A DNA stretch of 64,000 nt from Albula goreensis (taxonomy: Eukaryota; Chordata; Actinopteri; Albuliformes; Albulidae): contig CM040753.1 of assembly GCA_022829145.1 (NCBI GenBank), positions 6,425,884 to 6,489,883 of the forward strand. The letters are read 5' to 3'. Positions within the stretch are counted from its first letter, which is position 1, and each line of letters starts with the position of its first letter. This document shows positions 61,239-64,000 of this stretch, piece by piece. The notes under the pieces were generated by a model that worked only from the letters and a program-made list of their open reading frames with translations, did no database searches and was not told the DNA's origin. The position numbers were made by a program, and so were the translations under genes.

Positions 61239-62547
61239 CAGAGATAAAGCTCTGTCCAAATAAAGGCCCGAGGCAAGGAGAAGACCTGCACAGTCTCCGT
61301 CGTCTGCTTATGTAACCTTCAACACTCATACAGCGAGGCCGAGACAAAAAAAAAAAAAAAAAAACACACAGAGAAACACAGCTCTTATGTCATTTACCTC
61401 CAGTCCGACACACGCCTGTTCATTTACATATTTGCGTTAACTACCTTGCTTCTGTGATGATGATATTGATGTGTTATAGATTAATATTAGTAACATGTCA
61501 TTGACTGCTGGTGCTGCTGCATTTGAAAGTTTTCAGGATATATAAAAATGTGCCATGCCAATACACGTTTAGAAATTTTAACTTAAATGTAAGAGAGAGG
61601 GAAAGAATGATGTATGAATGAATGAAGGATGATGCAAGGGCGGCAGGACCAATCAGGCGGCCCTTAGAAGTCCAGCACCCTATCGAGCTGTAGGGTGGAG
61701 TTTAACGCTTCACTGCCTGAAATCCCATGACCACCAATGTCTGACAGTGGAACCGAGGGTCGGCGGGGCAGGTGGAAGATGAAGACAGACTCAAACTGCA
61801 ACAGAACGACTGAGGCTTGGAAACCCTGGTGTGACTGCCAGCACTGACATTTACATGTGACTGAAAATGGTGTTTAAAAAAGGGCAGAGACCCTCCCTGC
61901 CCCTGCAGCATCACAGCTCAGCGCTGAGGTCATTTCACAGGCCCACGGGGATCCTCATTTTAATGCACTGCATGACCTGCCTAATTCCCTTAAATAAATT
62001 ACAGGCTGAATTAAATGTTTCCTGTTCCCTCGCCACTTTGCACTCTGCAACAACGGAAAGAAAGACGACTGTCGTCATCACATCGCTGTAAAAATAAAAC
62101 AAATGCAAAATGGTGTTTCAGGTGATTTTTCTTAATCACCTCATAAAATACTGAAAGCAAAGTAGTGGATATAATAAACTCACCCCTCCTTGAAAAAGGC
62201 CATTGTCTGATCACTTTGCCTTTGTCTCTACACTGTGATAACCATGGTGACCCACCATTGTAATTAACCCGTGGATGAAACTGGCCCCCCAGTCAGTACA
62301 GATAGATGTTAGCCACTCGTGCAGGCTGAGCCCGCTGGCTGCCAGCTGGGGCTTTTTCTGTGTCACTGGTGGACTAAAACCAGGAGAGGTCAGCAGGGGG
62401 ACAGAGCTGGCTTTACCCAGCCAGGGGGCAGGGTTCGTGGGGAAGTACTGCTGCCTTCGGCCCTTCCAAGGACCAGCCAGATAATCCTGATCAGTGCCAA
62501 CTTTAATGTAATGCTATATGGCCAGCAGGATGTGAGATTTAGCGGTG

Positions 62548-62890
62548 TGTGGTCAGTGGTGTGTAAAATAGTCACTGGCTTTTTTCCTGTGTCACTGTGA
62601 AAGGTGAAGGGTGTGAAAAAGTCACTGGCATTTCCTGTAGTTATGTGGGGTTGTAGGGTGTGAAATAGTCACTGATTCTGATGAGTTTGTACGGTGTGAA
62701 ATAGTCACTGATTCTGTGGGGTTTGTAGGGAGTGAAATAGTCACTGATTCTGTGGAGTTTGTAGGGAGTGAAATAGTCACTGATTCTGTGGAGTTTGTAG
62801 GGAGTGAAATAGTCACTGATTCTGTGGGGTCTGTAGGATGTGAAATAGTCACCAATTCTGTGGTCTGTAAGGGATGAAATAGTGATTGGC
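62548..62890 (+). repeat. 36-bp minisatellite (AATAGTCACTGATTCTGTGG units)
   Basis: Tandem units of TAGTCACTGATTCTGTGGAG then TTTGTAGGGAGTGAAA, 36 bp, best kept at 62690-62820 and decaying to both sides. Because 36 is a multiple of three and the unit lacks minus-strand stops in two frames, it produces spurious minus-strand ORFs with 12-residue repeats such as ESVTISLPTNST. Confidence 0.9.
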
Positions 62891-64000
62891 TCTTTCTTGT
62901 AGTGCTGTGTAGTCTGTGGAATGTGGATTTTAGCTGTAATAGATATCACTGAAAAAATGGTGATCGAGACAGTAACAATGAACACATTTAGAAAATTAAT
63001 TCTTCAGACTTGAGGGCAAAATGTGCATTTGGTAGACAGAACCGCAGCCCCAAGACGCGCATGTGAGAACTGCCTGTAAACTTCAGCTAAAAACACCAGC
63101 TTCGGCACAGCTGGCCAGACAGTCTGGGGTACATGAGGGATTGTGTCATACAACGTAGTAACCACAAGGAGGCGACAGTACCCGAATCCAGCCACTCACG
63201 ACCATATTCCCCAACAAAACCAGATAACAGTACACCATTATTTCACCTCACTTTCATTGGTGCATTTTGCAGTCGCGAAATTTCCTCATAGTGATAGTGA
63301 TATATCCAAGAGTACAAAAAGTCGAGAACCACAACGTGAATCTGAAGGCTGTCACACGAGGTAGTGTGTTTCACACGCGGTTTTACTACGCTTCCGCAAA
63401 CAGGTTTGGTCGGTCCTGAGACAGGCACGGAGCGCATTCCTCTGAAACTCTCTCACGGCTCTGAGTAGCCTAGCTGCGATGTCGTAACTCCGTGTGAGGC
63501 AGAGGTCACCTCTTCTCGTGTGGCCTGAGCAGGGCAGATATTAAAACCAGCGGGCTACTGCTAGCACCGTTCGCCTCATTCATCAAAACAGCATGCCTGG
63601 AAAGGGCCAGCCGCCCACCCAAACACTGAGTCTTACGGTGCGCAAAATCACTGCCAGAGAGGAGCAGCCGGAGCAAAGCTAAATAAAAAAAAAAATATAT
63701 AAAAACAAAACCACATGCTCGCTGGGGAGAACAGGACGGAATTTGTGGTGGAACAGGTTTCGATCACTGCTAACGTACAACAGGGCTGACCGCGTAGCAT
63801 GGAGACCACGCTGTTGCTCACAGTGAATCTAATCGGCCGCAAAGCTCAGCGCTACAGCGGCTGTCATTCTCCACACTTCTTGATTTCAGGGTTACTGTTT
63901 TATGTCAAAACAAAGATTACTTAATTAAGAAGTACAACTTTTAAAAATAAGTGTATTAACATTTAAAATAAAGAATTTCATCACTTGAATATGAACTTGA

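Larger units (their letters stand above)
53245..64000. other. sequence upstream of the mpp7 start-codon exon
   Basis: About 10.8 kb with no recognised coding exon on either strand. It may hold the mpp7 promoter and non-coding first exon, or only part of a long 5' intron. Notable content: GC-rich patches at 53750-53830, 54780-54860 and 56340-56520, a dispersed repeat tail at 54230-54440, a TG/GA array with a 166-bp period (55028-55460), (GA)n at 55977-56032, a 32-base A run at 56706-56737, a CTCF-like motif at 57328-57341, (GT)n at 58076-58130, nested DNA transposons at 59968-60448, a (GGA)n tract at 61187-61238, and a 36-bp minisatellite at 62548-62890. The last kilobase shows nothing recognisable. 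Confidence 0.6.

Noticed and set aside
1..64000. CRISPR arrays, prokaryotic operons, riboswitches, integrated virus genes
   Set aside because: The tandem arrays lack spacer-repeat organisation, and no viral or bacterial protein motifs were recognised in any frame.

Overview
This is vertebrate nuclear DNA, most likely from a ray-finned fish. The evidence is sparse coding exons with GT-AG introns, dense (CA)n, (GA)n and homopolymer microsatellites, tRNA-derived SINEs with the tail common in fish genomes, a LINE relic, and short non-autonomous hAT, pogo/Tigger-like and Tc1/mariner-like elements. No operons, prokaryotic genes or CRISPR arrays are visible. The species cannot be told from the sequence.

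One protein-coding gene can be supported. It lies on the minus strand across most of the window and is the 5' part of an mpp7 orthologue (MAGUK p55 scaffold family member 7). Five coding exons read right to left: exon 1 with the ATG (53066-53102, in a probable splice exon reaching 53244), exon 2 (39317-39435), exon 3 (24295-24372), exon 4 (18516-18596) and exon 5 (14135-14266). Spliced together they keep one open frame of 149 codons. They encode the short N-terminus, both L27 domains, the linker and the first strand of the PDZ domain. Intron 1 is phase 1; introns 2 to 5 are phase 0. The rest of PDZ, SH3 and guanylate-kinase-like domains should lie beyond the left edge, because no further exon was recognised in the 14.1 kb to the left of exon 5. 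MPP7 proteins are cytoplasmic scaffolds that join DLG1 and LIN7 through the L27 domains at epithelial junctions.

Layout: 1-14134 is intron 5, with a degenerate LINE at 13.1-13.8 kb and a possible MITE next to the exon 5 donor. 14267-18515 is intron 4, with a 232-bp almost pure polypurine tract and a 22-bp tandem array ending about 12 nt from the exon 4 donor. 18597-24294 is intron 3, with a large (CA)n cluster, a SINE relic and a 35-bp minisatellite. 24373-39316 is intron 2, with two inverted SINE copies and two MITE-like inverted-repeat elements. 39436-53065 is intron 1, with CA-rich arrays, a signal-peptide-like ORF of doubtful status, a 66-bp Tc1-like remnant and an approximately 800-bp minisatellite of 40-bp units beside exon 1. 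53245-64000 is upstream of the first coding exon. It holds GC/CpG-rich patches that could be promoter or 5'UTR sequence, a strong CTCF-like motif, a hAT element nested in a pogo/Tigger-like element, and a 36-bp minisatellite.

No previously undescribed gene system is evident. The most notable items are the repeat structures that abut mpp7 exons, the nested transposons with intact target-site duplications, the polypurine tract, and several non-repetitive blocks that look like candidate regulatory elements.
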